Shown in pieces: positions 32,486-42,224 of a DNA stretch of 57,184 nt. A program made the translations under genes and the position numbers. Every line of letters begins with the position of its first letter. The stretch's first letter is position 1. The DNA is from an uncultured Clostridia bacterium (GTDB lineage: Bacteria; Bacillota; Clostridia; TANB77; CAG-508). The stretch is from the NCBI GenBank assembly GCA_947167965.1, contig CAMVJW010000010.1:1-57184 (forward strand), given 5' to 3'. The notes beneath the pieces were generated by a model. That model made no database searches. It had not been told where the DNA came from and worked only from the letters and a program-made list of their open reading frames with translations.

Positions 32486-33214
32486 ATGGAAGAACAAAAA
32501 GATTTAAGATATTATGCTAAAGTTCACTCAATAGAATCATTTGGTACATTAGATGGCCCTGGTATTAGGTTTGTACTTTTTTTACAGGGATGTAGTTTAA
32601 AATGTAAATATTGCCATAACCGTGATACTTGGGATATAAATGGTGGAGAATACAAATCTTTAGATGATATTTATAATAAAATTAAAAAATACAAAAATTA
32701 TATAAAAAATGGTGGTGTTACAGTAACTGGTGGAGAACCTTTACTTCAATATCAGTTTCTAATAGAATTATTTACCAAACTAAAAAAGCAAGGAATCCAT
32801 ACATGTATTGATACCTCAGGAATGGTAGCTTTAACAGATAAAATAAAAGAATTAATTGAACTTACAGATTTGTTTTTACTAGATATAAAACATATAGATT
32901 CTAAAAAGTGTAAAAATTTAGTTGGTTTTTCAAATGAAAAAGAGCTAGCATTTGCAAAATACCTAAGCAATATTGGAAAACACATGTGGATAAGACAAGT
33001 TTTAATACCTGGAATAACAGATAATAAAGATGATTTAATTAAATTAAAAGAATTTATTTCTACTCTAAATACTGTAGATAAAATTGAAATATTACCATAT
33101 CACACATTAGGGAAATATAAATGGAAAGATTTAGGTCTTCCCTATGAACTTGAAGATATTCCTACTGCTACAGATGATGATATTAATAATGCAAAAGCAA
33201 TTCTAGGAATATAA
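32486..33214 (+). CDS. pflA: pyruvate formate-lyase activating enzyme (radical SAM), 242 aa
   Basis: The radical-SAM cluster is C36-x3-C40-x2-C43 (QGCSLKCKYCHNRDTW), followed by VTVTGGEPLLQ. The start HSIESFGTLDGPGIRFVLFL is diagnostic of PflA. It uses SAM to make the glycyl radical on PflB. Downstream of pflB by 88 bp across a terminator. Confidence 0.95.
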   Translation: MEEQKDLRYYAKVHSIESFGTLDGPGIRFVLFLQGCSLKCKYCHNRDTWDINGGEYKSLDDIYNKIKKYKNYIKNGGVTVTGGEPLLQYQFLIELFTKLKKQGIHTCIDTSGMVALTDKIKELIELTDLFLLDIKHIDSKKCKNLVGFSNEKELAFAKYLSNIGKHMWIRQVLIPGITDNKDDLIKLKEFISTLNTVDKIEILPYHTLGKYKWKDLGLPYELEDIPTATDDDINNAKAILGI

Positions 33215-33330
33215 TATTTTTAATTAATCTACAATATTTTTCATAATTAATTATAAAAAGTATTCCAATTTACGATTTTTTATGATAGAATATTTAAAAA
33301 TTTGACATACAAATTAATAGGAGGAAAATA

Positions 33331-33570
33331 ATGGAAGTAGTTAAGTGTTCTCGTTGTGGTGCATTTTATTCAAACACAGGATATGTTTGTCCAAAATGTA
33401 CTGATAAAGACAATTTTGAATTTTCAACTTTTAAATCTTATATAGAAGAAAATCGTGCTGACATACCATCATTAAATCAGATTTCTATTTATACAGGAAT
33501 TACAGAAAAGAATTTAAACAGATTTTTAAACTATGATGGACTAGGAGAATATAAAAAATTATTTAAATAA
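33331..33570 (+). CDS. zinc-ribbon plus helical protein (YvyF/TIGR03826-like), 79 aa
   Basis: VKCSRCGAFYSNTGYVCPKC is a zinc ribbon, followed by a small HTH-like part (IPSLNQISIYTGITEKNLNRFL). This pattern resembles the flagellar-operon protein YvyF, but no flagellar genes are nearby. It stands alone between pflA and tyrS, with GGAGG before the ATG and a terminator after. Likely a small regulator. Confidence 0.65.
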   Translation: MEVVKCSRCGAFYSNTGYVCPKCTDKDNFEFSTFKSYIEENRADIPSLNQISIYTGITEKNLNRFLNYDGLGEYKKLFK

Positions 33571-33600
33571 AAGTTTATATGATTTATTATGTTATATTTT

Positions 33601-33628
33601 AAAACAGTACCATTAATGTACTGTTTTT
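33601..33628 (+). terminator. intrinsic terminator before tyrS
   Basis: AAAACAGTAC pairs with GTACTGTTTT around CATTAAT, followed by T-rich sequence. It closes the 33331 gene. No T-box leader is present before tyrS. Confidence 0.8.
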
Positions 33629-33657
33629 ATTTAGTAAAAAGAGAGGAATGAAATTTT

Positions 33658-34872
33658 ATGCAAAACGTATTTGATATTTTACAAGAAAGAAATTATATAG
33701 AACAAATGACACATCCTGAACAAATGAGAGATTTATTTGAAAAAGAAAGTGTTCCATTTTATATTGGAATTGATCCAACTGCAGATAGCTTACATGTTGG
33801 TCATTTCGTATCATTAATGGTAGCTTCTCACATGCAAAAATGTGGTCATAAACCAATTATTCTTATGGGTGGAGGTACTGCTTTAATAGGTGATCCATCA
33901 GGAAAAACAGATATGAGAAAAATGATGACTCATGAAATTATTAATCAAAATGTTGAATGTATAAAAAAACAAGTTGAAAAATTTGTTAGCTTCGAAGGTG
34001 AAAATGCAGCAATTATAGTAAATAATGCAGATTGGTTATTAGATTTAAAATATATAGAATTTATGAGAGAAATTGGTTCTAAATTCACAATTAATAGAAT
34101 GCTTGCTGCCGAGTGTTATAAAGCTAGAATGGCTGAAGGACTTACATTTTTTGAAATGGGCTATATGCTTATGCAATCTTATGACTTTTTATATTTATAT
34201 AATAAATATGGTTGCAAACTAGAAATGGGCGGAAATGATCAATGGTCAAACATAATTGGTGGAGTTGAGTTAATACGTAAATTTGAAAAAGATGATTCAT
34301 TTGGTATGACTTTCAAGCTTTTAACAACAAAAGAAGGTAAAAAAATGGGTAAAACTGAAAAAGGTGCATTATGGTTAGACCCAGAAAAAACATCACCTTA
34401 TGATTTTTATCAATATTGGAGAAATATAGAAGATGAAAGTGTTTATACAGTTGCATGTATGTTAACATTCTTACCAATGGATGAAATCAGAAAATTTGCA
34501 TCTTTAAAAGATTCTGAAATAAATGAAGCTAAGAAGAAAATTGCATTTGAAATTACAAAATTAGTTCATGGTGAAGAAGAAGCTATTAAAGCCGAAGAAT
34601 CTGCAAAAGCTCTTTTTGAGGGAAATGGTTCTTTAGATAATATGCCTAAAGTAAAACTATCAAATCCAAATTGTAGTATAGTAGATGCTATAATCGAATG
34701 TAATATTTGTAGTTCAAAATCACAAGCAAAAACACTAATTTCTCAAGGAGCAATATCCTTAAATGATGAAAAAATAACAGACATAAATTATACACTTTCA
34801 GACAAAGATTTTGAGCCAGAAAATACAATATTAAAAAAAGGTAAAAAAGTGTTTTATCGTTTAGAATTTTAA
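33658..34872 (+). CDS. tyrS: tyrosyl-tRNA synthetase, 404 aa
   Basis: Class Ic synthetase. The HIGH-like motif is in DPTADSLHVGHFVSLM and the KMSKS-like motif in GKKMGKTEKGALWLD. Tyr/Asp recognition is in YMLMQSYDFLYLY, and ELGGNDQWSN appears here as EMGGNDQWSN. The last ~70 residues are an S4 RNA-binding domain (CSSKSQAKTLISQGAISLND). KMGKT in place of KMSKS is common in the TyrZ-like group, so this may be that subtype. GAGAGG precedes ATG at 33658. Confidence 0.93.
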   Translation: MQNVFDILQERNYIEQMTHPEQMRDLFEKESVPFYIGIDPTADSLHVGHFVSLMVASHMQKCGHKPIILMGGGTALIGDPSGKTDMRKMMTHEIINQNVECIKKQVEKFVSFEGENAAIIVNNADWLLDLKYIEFMREIGSKFTINRMLAAECYKARMAEGLTFFEMGYMLMQSYDFLYLYNKYGCKLEMGGNDQWSNIIGGVELIRKFEKDDSFGMTFKLLTTKEGKKMGKTEKGALWLDPEKTSPYDFYQYWRNIEDESVYTVACMLTFLPMDEIRKFASLKDSEINEAKKKIAFEITKLVHGEEEAIKAEESAKALFEGNGSLDNMPKVKLSNPNCSIVDAIIECNICSSKSQAKTLISQGAISLNDEKITDINYTLSDKDFEPENTILKKGKKVFYRLEF

Positions 34873-34953
34873 TTTGGGGACAGTCCCATTTTGAAAACGG
34901 GACAGTCCCGTTTTCAAAATGGGACACACTTACTTAAATTCTGGGACACACTT
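34871..34953. repeat. REP-like palindrome with GGGACA motifs
   Basis: Arms CCCATTTTGAAAACGGGAC and its exact complement are separated by one A (34885-34923, 39 bp). GGGGACAGTCCC-type sequence begins it, and TGGGACACACTT is repeated 22 bp apart on the right (around 34920 and 34942). Such GGGACA(GT)CCC palindromes are spread by REP-associated Y1 (IS200-like) transposases. No transposase is in the window. Confidence 0.75.
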
Positions 34954-34968
34954 TATAATTTAAAAATA

Positions 34969-35010
34969 AAAAAGCTAGGTATTACATTTTTTAATTACCT
35001 AACTTTTTAT
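34969..35010. terminator. bidirectional terminator between tyrS and UPF0182 gene
   Basis: AAG-C-TAGGTA pairs with TACCTA-A-CTT (one mismatch), flanked by A-tract left and T-tract right. Confidence 0.65.
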
Positions 35011-35037
35011 TATTTTTTATTAATAAAAAATCCACTT

Positions 35038-37866
35038 TTACTCAATAGTATTATTTTCGTTATTATTTATATTATTATTTGTTGTAGTGTTGTTAACAGT
35101 TGTTAAATTATTAGTTTCATTTAAAGTATTATTTTCTGTACTGTTATCTATAGTATTATTTTTCTTTTCCTTTTCCTTTTTTACTTGTTTCTCTAAAATA
35201 CCTATTAGTTCTTGTAATTTTTTTATATCTGATCCCATTAATTCCCAATCATTACTTTTTAAAGATTCTGATAGATTATCATTAGCCTTTATTAAAGTAT
35301 CTATAGTTTCGTATAAATCCTCTGTTGTTTCTATTTCAATAGATGCAGAATATTGTGGCTGTGCAGAGATTAAATTTTGTAAAGCTTGTTTTAAATTATC
35401 CCCTATTGCCACTTTATTTCCTGAAGCTACGATTACCTTTTTTAATACAGGTAATTTACTTTCATTAATTAATGTTTGATAAATTGGCTCTACATATATT
35501 AAAGTATTTTCTATTGGTAATATTATCATATTTTTTGTAATTTTTGCACCTGTTACTGAAAGCGCATCTAATTCAGCTTTTATTGTTTCATCTTGTGAAA
35601 TTAGTACATCTAATTGTGTAGGTCCAAGAATTATTGTATCTGAGTGGAAGTTTTTGATTTTAAGTTTATTTTCCCCATTTTCAACTGTACCAACTAAATA
35701 TGATGTAATACTTTGCTTATCTTTTGGCGTAAATATTTGTATTAATCCTACTTCGTCATCTTTTACTGTTGTATAATATGAATTAAAAGAACTTGCTACT
35801 TTACTATTTGTTTGAACATTTTTGTAAGTTGCCTTTTGCCATGTATCATCACTTCTATATAGAACATCTGCTTTTGTGTTATGATATTCTTCAAGCATTG
35901 TAGCTTGAACATCATATAAGAATTTAGGATAAATAAACTGTGCTTTAATGCTTTCTGAAATTTGACTATCTAAGTCTTCAAACAACTCTGGATAAACTTT
36001 TCTATATGCCATAGCCATTGGGTCTGTTCTATCTGTAATATAATATTTCATTTTCCCAGTATATGCATTTATTATTACTTTTATAGAGTTTCTAATATAA
36101 TTAATTCCTCTTTTTTGATTATCATATTGAATTTCGGTATATGTAGAACATGGATAACTGCTAGAAACTGTATATGCATCAATAACCCAATATATATCTC
36201 CATTATTATCAACTACTGGATAAGGCTCATTATCATAAATTATATCTGGAAGAGCTTTTTTAGCTCTTTTTAAAATATTTCTATTTATTAATACTTTGCT
36301 TTCTTTATTAACTGCACCAGAAAAAGCAATTTTTATATCTTTTTCTTTTAGTCCTAAAACTACTCTATCTATAAAATTTAAATTTAATCCTGCAGAGCCA
36401 GAATAACTTGTTTCATATTCTATATCATTATCTGCATAATCAAATTCTTTTTTATCTTTTACATTAGTTACAACTGTTGTATCTGTATTTAATCCATAGT
36501 AAATTTGAGGTGTTTTTATTTTTATTTTTTCATCTGCACCAGAAATATCATTTTGGATATATTCAATCTCCCCATTTTCTGAATAATTTGTTGCAGATGT
36601 AAATATTAAGCCGTAACCATGTGTATATTCATAAGTTTTACTATTATAAGTTCTTTTATTATTTACTATTTCTCTTGGTGAAACATAAACTAGTTTATTT
36701 TCATCATCAATTTTATATTTAGAAAGTTTTGCCACAGGATAAGTATAATAACCTGTACCTTTTTGGTTTTCTTCTAAATAGTCGACTGATATTTGTTTAT
36801 CTACAATTACTGCATTATTTATTATATTTTGATTGTTCTCAGTTTCATCTGGGGTAATAGTTCCTGAATAATTTATACTTTCTAAATTGCAGTCTATTCC
36901 ATAAGCCTTTTTCGTAGCAGAAATATTGTTTTCTATGTTTAATCTTTCTTTATCAAATTCATTTGGTCTAACAAAGATAAAATCAAAACCAACCATTACA
37001 ATAAATAGTGAAACCAAATATATTGGAACAATTGCTAAATCTTTTAATATTTTTGTTTGATATCCTTTTTTAAAGCTTCTAATTGCCTTATTTACTGAAA
37101 ATAGCAATATAATAGCAAGTATTATATATCCCCAAAATTTTATTGTTTTATCTATGATTCCTGCACCTGCTAGCTTTATATTATTGTCTGTTTTTAGAAA
37201 ATTGTCAAAAACAATATCCATTGAGCATACCCCAATATATAATGCAATACATAATGTAATAACTTTTAAGTTTCTGAAAATTGTTTTCATAAGTGGGCTA
37301 TTTTTAAGAGTTTCTTTATCAATTCCATCAAAGTATTTATTAAATACAATAACGTAATATATAAATGCATAAACAATTAATGCTATAAATAAAATCATAA
37401 TATACATTATTCCCATTTTTATTAATGGTTCTATGTACATAAAAAATGATATATCTAAATTAAATATTGGATCTGTTTCTCCAAAACTTGTATTGCTAAA
37501 TAATAATATTATATTTGGTGTAAAAATGTTTTTTATAAATATACTCTCTATAATTGATACAATAAGTGCAATTGATTTATTTGGTAGTCTTGGTATTTCC
37601 TTTTTCTCTTGTTCAAAAAAAGTTTTTAATCCTTTTTTTATTTTCCTTCCTGAAAAATACATAAATAAAAATATTAAAACAAAATTAATAATCATTACCA
37701 TATATTGAAATTTTTGTTTTATTAAAAATGTATTTAAGTAATTCTCCCCTAATTCTTTAAATTCTAAATAATTGCCTCTATAATTAATAAAAGCAATTAA
37801 TCCAAAAAATATTAAAAAAACTATAACCATTATTCTACGTATAGATAATATTTTATTTTTTTTCAA
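35038..37866 (-). CDS. UPF0182 (COG1615) integral membrane protein, 942 aa
   Basis: The most likely start is TTG at 37866 (KKNKILSIRRIMVIVFLI), 7 bp after GGAAG; an upstream TTG at 37887 precedes the site. About seven membrane segments fall in the first ~310 residues, followed by a large extracellular domain. Family blocks are seen: KYLFNTI-like FNKYFDGIDKETLK, RPNEFDKERLNIENNI, THGYGLIF, and MAMAYRKVYPELFE. The C-terminus has an Asn/Thr-rich tail. The family's function is unknown. It is monocistronic. Confidence 0.88.
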   Translation of the reverse strand: MKKNKILSIRRIMVIVFLIFFGLIAFINYRGNYLEFKELGENYLNTFLIKQKFQYMVMIINFVLIFLFMYFSGRKIKKGLKTFFEQEKKEIPRLPNKSIALIVSIIESIFIKNIFTPNIILLFSNTSFGETDPIFNLDISFFMYIEPLIKMGIMYIMILFIALIVYAFIYYVIVFNKYFDGIDKETLKNSPLMKTIFRNLKVITLCIALYIGVCSMDIVFDNFLKTDNNIKLAGAGIIDKTIKFWGYIILAIILLFSVNKAIRSFKKGYQTKILKDLAIVPIYLVSLFIVMVGFDFIFVRPNEFDKERLNIENNISATKKAYGIDCNLESINYSGTITPDETENNQNIINNAVIVDKQISVDYLEENQKGTGYYTYPVAKLSKYKIDDENKLVYVSPREIVNNKRTYNSKTYEYTHGYGLIFTSATNYSENGEIEYIQNDISGADEKIKIKTPQIYYGLNTDTTVVTNVKDKKEFDYADNDIEYETSYSGSAGLNLNFIDRVVLGLKEKDIKIAFSGAVNKESKVLINRNILKRAKKALPDIIYDNEPYPVVDNNGDIYWVIDAYTVSSSYPCSTYTEIQYDNQKRGINYIRNSIKVIINAYTGKMKYYITDRTDPMAMAYRKVYPELFEDLDSQISESIKAQFIYPKFLYDVQATMLEEYHNTKADVLYRSDDTWQKATYKNVQTNSKVASSFNSYYTTVKDDEVGLIQIFTPKDKQSITSYLVGTVENGENKLKIKNFHSDTIILGPTQLDVLISQDETIKAELDALSVTGAKITKNMIILPIENTLIYVEPIYQTLINESKLPVLKKVIVASGNKVAIGDNLKQALQNLISAQPQYSASIEIETTEDLYETIDTLIKANDNLSESLKSNDWELMGSDIKKLQELIGILEKQVKKEKEKKNNTIDNSTENNTLNETNNLTTVNNTTTNNNINNNENNTIE

Positions 37867-38010
37867 ATTAAGATCTTCCTTTCTCAAATTATTTGATTAA
37901 CACATTAATATTTTACTATAAAACGCCTAAAAAATCAATATTTTCAATATGTTACAAAATTTACCACTAAATATTTTGATATTTTAAAACATTTACATCA
38001 ATTAATTACA

Positions 38011-38916
38011 CTATATTATGGCTTTTACAAAATCTTCACTATTAAAGATTTCCATATCATCTATTTGTTCTCCAACTCCAATAAACTTTACCGGAATTTT
38101 GTTTTCTTCAACTATTCCAACAACTACTCCACCTTTGCTTGTACCATCTAATTTGGTTAATACTAATCCTGTTACATCTGTTTCTTCTCTAAAAGCTTTA
38201 ACTTGGTTAATCGCATTTTGCCCTGTAGTACTATCAATTACTAAAAGTACTTCTTGAGATAAATCTCCCATTTCTTTGTTTATCACCTTTTTTATTTTAT
38301 GAAGTTCATCCATTAAATATTTTTTATTATGTAGTCTTCCGGCTGTATCTACAATTAAAACATCACTTTCTGTTTCTTTAGTTAATCTAATAGCATCATA
38401 AACAACAGATGCAGGATCAGAGCCTTCTTCTCTTTTTACAATTTCTGCTCCACTTCTATTAGCCCAAATTTCTAATTGTTCCACAGCAGCAGCTCTAAAT
38501 GTATCTGCAGCGGCAATTACAACTTTTTTACCTTCTTTTTTTAATCTATTTGCAATCTTTCCTATTGATGTTGTTTTCCCAACTCCATTAACTCCAACAA
38601 CCAATATTACAGATGGTTTAGTTTCTAATTTTAGTGAATTATCTACATTATCAAAAATTGATTGAATTTCTTCTCTTAAAGCTTGCTTTACTTCTTCCTC
38701 ATCTTTTATATTTTCTCTTTTTATTCTTTTTCTTAAATTATCTACTATTTTAACAGATGTACTCATTCCCATATCTGACATTATCAAAACTTCTTCTAAT
38801 TCTTCTAAAAAATCTTCATCTACTTTTCTAAAACTACTAAATACATTGTTTATTTTAGAATCAAATGATTCTTTTGTTTTACTTAATCCTGATTTTAATT
38901 TATCAAAAAATCCCAT
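38011..38916 (-). CDS. ftsY: signal recognition particle receptor FtsY, 301 aa
   Basis: SRP-GTPase NG domain: P-loop GVNGVGKTTSIGKIA, DTFRAAAVEQLEIW, DTAGRLHNKK and TKLDGTSKGG. The N domain is the helical bundle at 1-85. The acidic A domain of E. coli FtsY is missing, as is normal in Firmicutes. It docks ribosome-SRP complexes at the membrane. GAAAGGAACG precedes ATG at 38916. ffh is not adjacent. Confidence 0.95.
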   Translation of the reverse strand: MGFFDKLKSGLSKTKESFDSKINNVFSSFRKVDEDFLEELEEVLIMSDMGMSTSVKIVDNLRKRIKRENIKDEEEVKQALREEIQSIFDNVDNSLKLETKPSVILVVGVNGVGKTTSIGKIANRLKKEGKKVVIAAADTFRAAAVEQLEIWANRSGAEIVKREEGSDPASVVYDAIRLTKETESDVLIVDTAGRLHNKKYLMDELHKIKKVINKEMGDLSQEVLLVIDSTTGQNAINQVKAFREETDVTGLVLTKLDGTSKGGVVVGIVEENKIPVKFIGVGEQIDDMEIFNSEDFVKAII

Positions 38917-39057
38917 AATAACTATCGTTCCTTTCAGAATACTTATACTTTAATTCTTTTATTTTACTTATTTATTTTTAAAATATTATATCAACAATAA
39001 TAAAAAAAAACAAGGAAAAAACGCGATTTTCAATACATATAACTGATTTTTACACTT

Positions 39058-39108
39058 TTTTCACAAAACTTTCACAAATCTATTGTATTATTTTACTAAA
39101 CTTAATAT
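39058..39108 (+). promoter_or_regulatory. htrA promoter with repeated TTTCACA motifs
   Basis: TTGTAT, 17-bp spacer, TATAAT (39103-39108) form the promoter. Just upstream TTTTCACAAAA and CTTTCACAAAT are direct repeats 11 bp apart. CssR boxes before B. subtilis htrA/htrB have a similar TTTTCA(C/T)A form, so stress control by a CssRS-like system is possible. Confidence 0.55.
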
Positions 39109-39133
39109 AATATTTAAATGGAGGAATTTTTAT

Positions 39134-40390
39134 ATGGAAAACGACGGATTCGAAAAAATAATAGATAATAATCATTCATCAAACTCATTTTTTAGAAACT
39201 TTTTAATACCATTTATTAGTGGAGTTTTAGGATGTACCTTAGTTCTAGGAACATGTTTTGGTATACCAAATATAAAAAACAAAATATTTAATACAACAAA
39301 CACAAATAATAGTAATAACTCATCTCTTACATCCAATACTAATGCTTCTACACCTACACCAGGAACCGTAAATACAGATTTAATATCATTAAAAAACTAT
39401 TCAGATACTGCTGTATATGCTGCAAATAAAATTTTACCATCAATTGTTGGTATTTCAATCACTTATGATATAACAACATCTTCATATATGAATATTTTTG
39501 GTTTTGGCACTAGAAACCAAACAACACAAGCAACAGCTTCAGGTTCTGGTATTATTATAAGTGAAGATGGGTATATTGTTACAAATAACCATGTTGTAAG
39601 TTCATCATCAAATTCAACATATTATGAAATATCTGAAGCAACATCAATAAAAATCAAATTATATAATGATGATACACAATATGATGCTAAAATAGTTGGA
39701 AAAGATTCACAAACTGATTTAGCTGTATTAAAAATTGAAAAGAATGGTCTTACCGCTGCAGAATTTGCAGACTCTGACACACTAAAAGTTGGAGAATTTT
39801 CTATGGCTGTTGGAAATCCACTTGATTTAGGTACAACAATTACATGTGGTGTTATAAGTGCTTTAAATAGAAAAGTACAAGATTCAGAAAATTCAACAAC
39901 ATATACATGTATACAAACAGATGCAGCAATAAACTCTGGAAACAGTGGTGGTGCATTAGTTAATTCAAATGGTCAAGTAATAGGAATCAATACTTTAAAA
40001 ATATCAAGCGAAGGTGTTGAAGGTATCGGATTTGCAATTCCAATAAATTCTACTACAGATATAATCAATCAATTAATTACTTATAAAAAAGTAAAAAGAC
40101 CATACATTGGAATCTCTGGAAGAGATTTAGATGAGGCTACTGCTAAAAAATATAATTTAGTTGTTGGAATATATGTAGTTTCTATAGATGAATATTCAGC
40201 TGCAGAAAAAGCAGGACTAAAAAAAGGTGATGTTATTACAGAATTTGATGGTAAAAAAGTTACAAATATGGACGAATTAAACAATATTAAAAATTCACAT
40301 TCAATTGGAGATACATTATCTTTAAAGGTTACTCGTGAAGGTTCAGAAAAAGAATTAAGTATTACACTTGGAGAACAAAACTCTAATTAA
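39134..40390 (+). CDS. htrA: HtrA-type membrane-anchored serine protease, 418 aa
   Basis: The start at 39134 (MENDGFEKII) follows GGAGG; the frame extends further up without a site. One membrane segment (about residues 21-43) and a Ser/Thr/Asn linker lead to the trypsin-like domain with His153 (TNNHVV), Asp195 (SQTDLAVL) and Ser271 (INSGNSGGA). A single PDZ domain follows (IGISGRDLDEATAKK...KAGLKKGDVITEFDG). It degrades or refolds damaged exported proteins outside the membrane. Confidence 0.93.
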   Translation: MENDGFEKIIDNNHSSNSFFRNFLIPFISGVLGCTLVLGTCFGIPNIKNKIFNTTNTNNSNNSSLTSNTNASTPTPGTVNTDLISLKNYSDTAVYAANKILPSIVGISITYDITTSSYMNIFGFGTRNQTTQATASGSGIIISEDGYIVTNNHVVSSSSNSTYYEISEATSIKIKLYNDDTQYDAKIVGKDSQTDLAVLKIEKNGLTAAEFADSDTLKVGEFSMAVGNPLDLGTTITCGVISALNRKVQDSENSTTYTCIQTDAAINSGNSGGALVNSNGQVIGINTLKISSEGVEGIGFAIPINSTTDIINQLITYKKVKRPYIGISGRDLDEATAKKYNLVVGIYVVSIDEYSAAEKAGLKKGDVITEFDGKKVTNMDELNNIKNSHSIGDTLSLKVTREGSEKELSITLGEQNSN

Positions 40391-40490
40391 ACTTCACACT
40401 TTTTTCACATAATGGACATAAAAATAGGGTATATTATATATAGTTAATTATAATAATTAACTTATTTAAGAAAACATCCCCTTTTATTAT

Positions 40491-40521
40491 AAAAAGAGAA
40501 GCTTTCCCCGCTTCTCTTTTT
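40491..40521. terminator. bidirectional terminator between htrA and 40534 gene
   Basis: A perfect 12-bp stem AAAAAGAGAAGC/GCTTCTCTTTTT with loop TTTCCCC. It ends both convergent transcripts. The AT-rich stretch 40391-40490 has no gene. Confidence 0.9.
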
Positions 40522-40533
40522 CTTATTTCTATT

Positions 40534-41388
40534 TTATTTAAATATAATTACATCCATTTCGCTTGTAAATTCAGTATTTCCGTATGGATATACCACATAT
40601 AAATATCCTTTTTCTCCTACAAAATATACTTCTGAATTTTCAATTTTATATTTACTATCTTTTGAATCTCGAACATTTACATTATATCCTAATTCTTTTA
40701 ATTTAATATTCTGTTCTTGAGCTGAATCAATCTCATCTTTTATTTTTTCATTTGCACTTTTTACATCTAAACTTTTATTTTTAATCAAATCATTTATACT
40801 TACAATCTTATTATCTTTTAAATTATAATTATATGATTGAATAACTATTCTTTGATGACTATCATTTCCTTCTTTTAACTCAGATAAAATAATTAAAGAT
40901 AATACCTCATTTTTAAGATAAGCCTTATATTTAACATTATACACTATTTTTTCTGTTCCATTATATTTTAATACGCTTTCTGCTTTATCTCTAAAAACAG
41001 ATCTAATCTCTTGGTTTATTTTTATAGCATTCTCAGAACTTATATTAAAATATGGTATCTTTATGTCTATAGAAAAATTATCTTTTTCATCTTGATTACT
41101 ATATGCCATAACTATTAAATCAGCATCACTTTTTAATTTATTAACGTTTTCTGGATATTCTTCTAAAACATTTATATCATTTGTGAAAATATTTAAAAAA
41201 TCCTTTTTTAGTGTAATTATTTCTTCATCATTTTCTTCTGCTGATATTCCAAATATTACACCTAATTTTTCATCCTTAAAGTATTGCATATATACACCAA
41301 CACCTATTGCAAATACACAAATCAATATTAATACAATATATATAACATGTATTACTCGAAATTTCTTTTTTTCAATTACAGGTCTCAT
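40534..41388 (-). CDS. RsiV/DUF3298-like membrane-anchored protein, 284 aa
   Basis: One membrane segment at ~15-35 (VIYIVLILICVFAIGVGVYM), then an extracellular domain: IKIPYFNISSENAIKINQEI and the VVYPYGNTEFTSEMDVIIF end match DUF4163/DUF3298 as in RsiV. No sigma factor gene and no cytoplasmic anti-sigma region (only ~12 residues inside) are seen, so it is more likely an RsiV-domain protein than a working anti-sigma factor. A possible lysozyme-sensor-like role is inference. Confidence 0.72.
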   Translation of the reverse strand: MRPVIEKKKFRVIHVIYIVLILICVFAIGVGVYMQYFKDEKLGVIFGISAEENDEEIITLKKDFLNIFTNDINVLEEYPENVNKLKSDADLIVMAYSNQDEKDNFSIDIKIPYFNISSENAIKINQEIRSVFRDKAESVLKYNGTEKIVYNVKYKAYLKNEVLSLIILSELKEGNDSHQRIVIQSYNYNLKDNKIVSINDLIKNKSLDVKSANEKIKDEIDSAQEQNIKLKELGYNVNVRDSKDSKYKIENSEVYFVGEKGYLYVVYPYGNTEFTSEMDVIIFK

Positions 41389-41408
41389 CTTAATATCCTT
41401 TCTATTTT

Positions 41409-42194
41409 TTATAATAACTTTTGTCTAACATATTCATATAGTATTACTCCTGTAGCAATAGAAGCATTTAAACTTTCTGTTTTACCTAGCATTGGAATTT
41501 TTGCTTTTTCATCTGCTATATTTTGTATTTCTTTAGATACCCCATTTGCTTCATTTCCAATAACTACAGCAACCTTTTTCAATTTTATATCATAAATTGA
41601 CTTTTCTGTATCTAAACTAGTAGAAATTACTTTAAAATTGTTATTTTGTATTTCTTGTATGGTATTTTTTAAATTATCACATTCTATAATATTTACTCTA
41701 AAAATTGCTCCCATTGTTGATCTTATAACCTTTGGGTTATAACATTCTGCTGTTCCCCTAGATACCAAAATTTGCTTTATATTGCAACTATCTGCAGTTC
41801 TAATTATTGTTCCTAAATTTCCTGGATCTTGTATATTATCTAGTATTAAAATAAAATCTTGAGAATAGTCTATATTTAAATTATTATCATTTTTACTAAT
41901 AACCGCTAGTATTCCCTGTGGTTTTTCAACATCAGAAATTATATAAAAAATCTTTTCAGGGACAACTATATATTCAATACCATTATCATCTTTTAAAAAA
42001 TCTTGTATATTAGCTGATTCTAGATTATTTTCAGAAATAACAATTTGTTTAATATTAGCATTTTCAATAATAGCTTCTTTTACTAGCTTAATTCCCTCTA
42101 TTAAATATTCATTAAATTCTGTTCTATATTTTTTTTCTTTTAATTTAGATATATGTTTTATTAATGCATTTTCTTTACTTGTTATTTTTTGCAT
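41409..42194 (-). CDS. TrmH/RlmB-type RNA 2'-O-ribose methyltransferase, 261 aa
   Basis: SpoU (SPOUT) fold: motif 1 LILDNIQDPGNLGTIIRTAD, motif 2 VAVVIGNEANGVSKEI, motif 3 IPMLGKTESLNASIATGVIL with the SAM-binding knot. The N-terminal ~90 residues are the substrate-binding domain (NEYLIEGIKLVKEAI). It methylates rRNA or tRNA; the exact site cannot be told. Next gene on the same strand is another SPOUT enzyme. Confidence 0.88.
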   Translation of the reverse strand: MQKITSKENALIKHISKLKEKKYRTEFNEYLIEGIKLVKEAIIENANIKQIVISENNLESANIQDFLKDDNGIEYIVVPEKIFYIISDVEKPQGILAVISKNDNNLNIDYSQDFILILDNIQDPGNLGTIIRTADSCNIKQILVSRGTAECYNPKVIRSTMGAIFRVNIIECDNLKNTIQEIQNNNFKVISTSLDTEKSIYDIKLKKVAVVIGNEANGVSKEIQNIADEKAKIPMLGKTESLNASIATGVILYEYVRQKLL

Positions 42195-42224
42195 TATATT
42201 CTATATTCCTTCCTTAAATATATA

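Noticed and set aside
33571..33657. T-box riboswitch before tyrS
   Set aside because: Only 87 bp separate the genes, all taken by a terminator hairpin and the ribosome binding site. No T-box motif is present. The leader of alaS is also too short.
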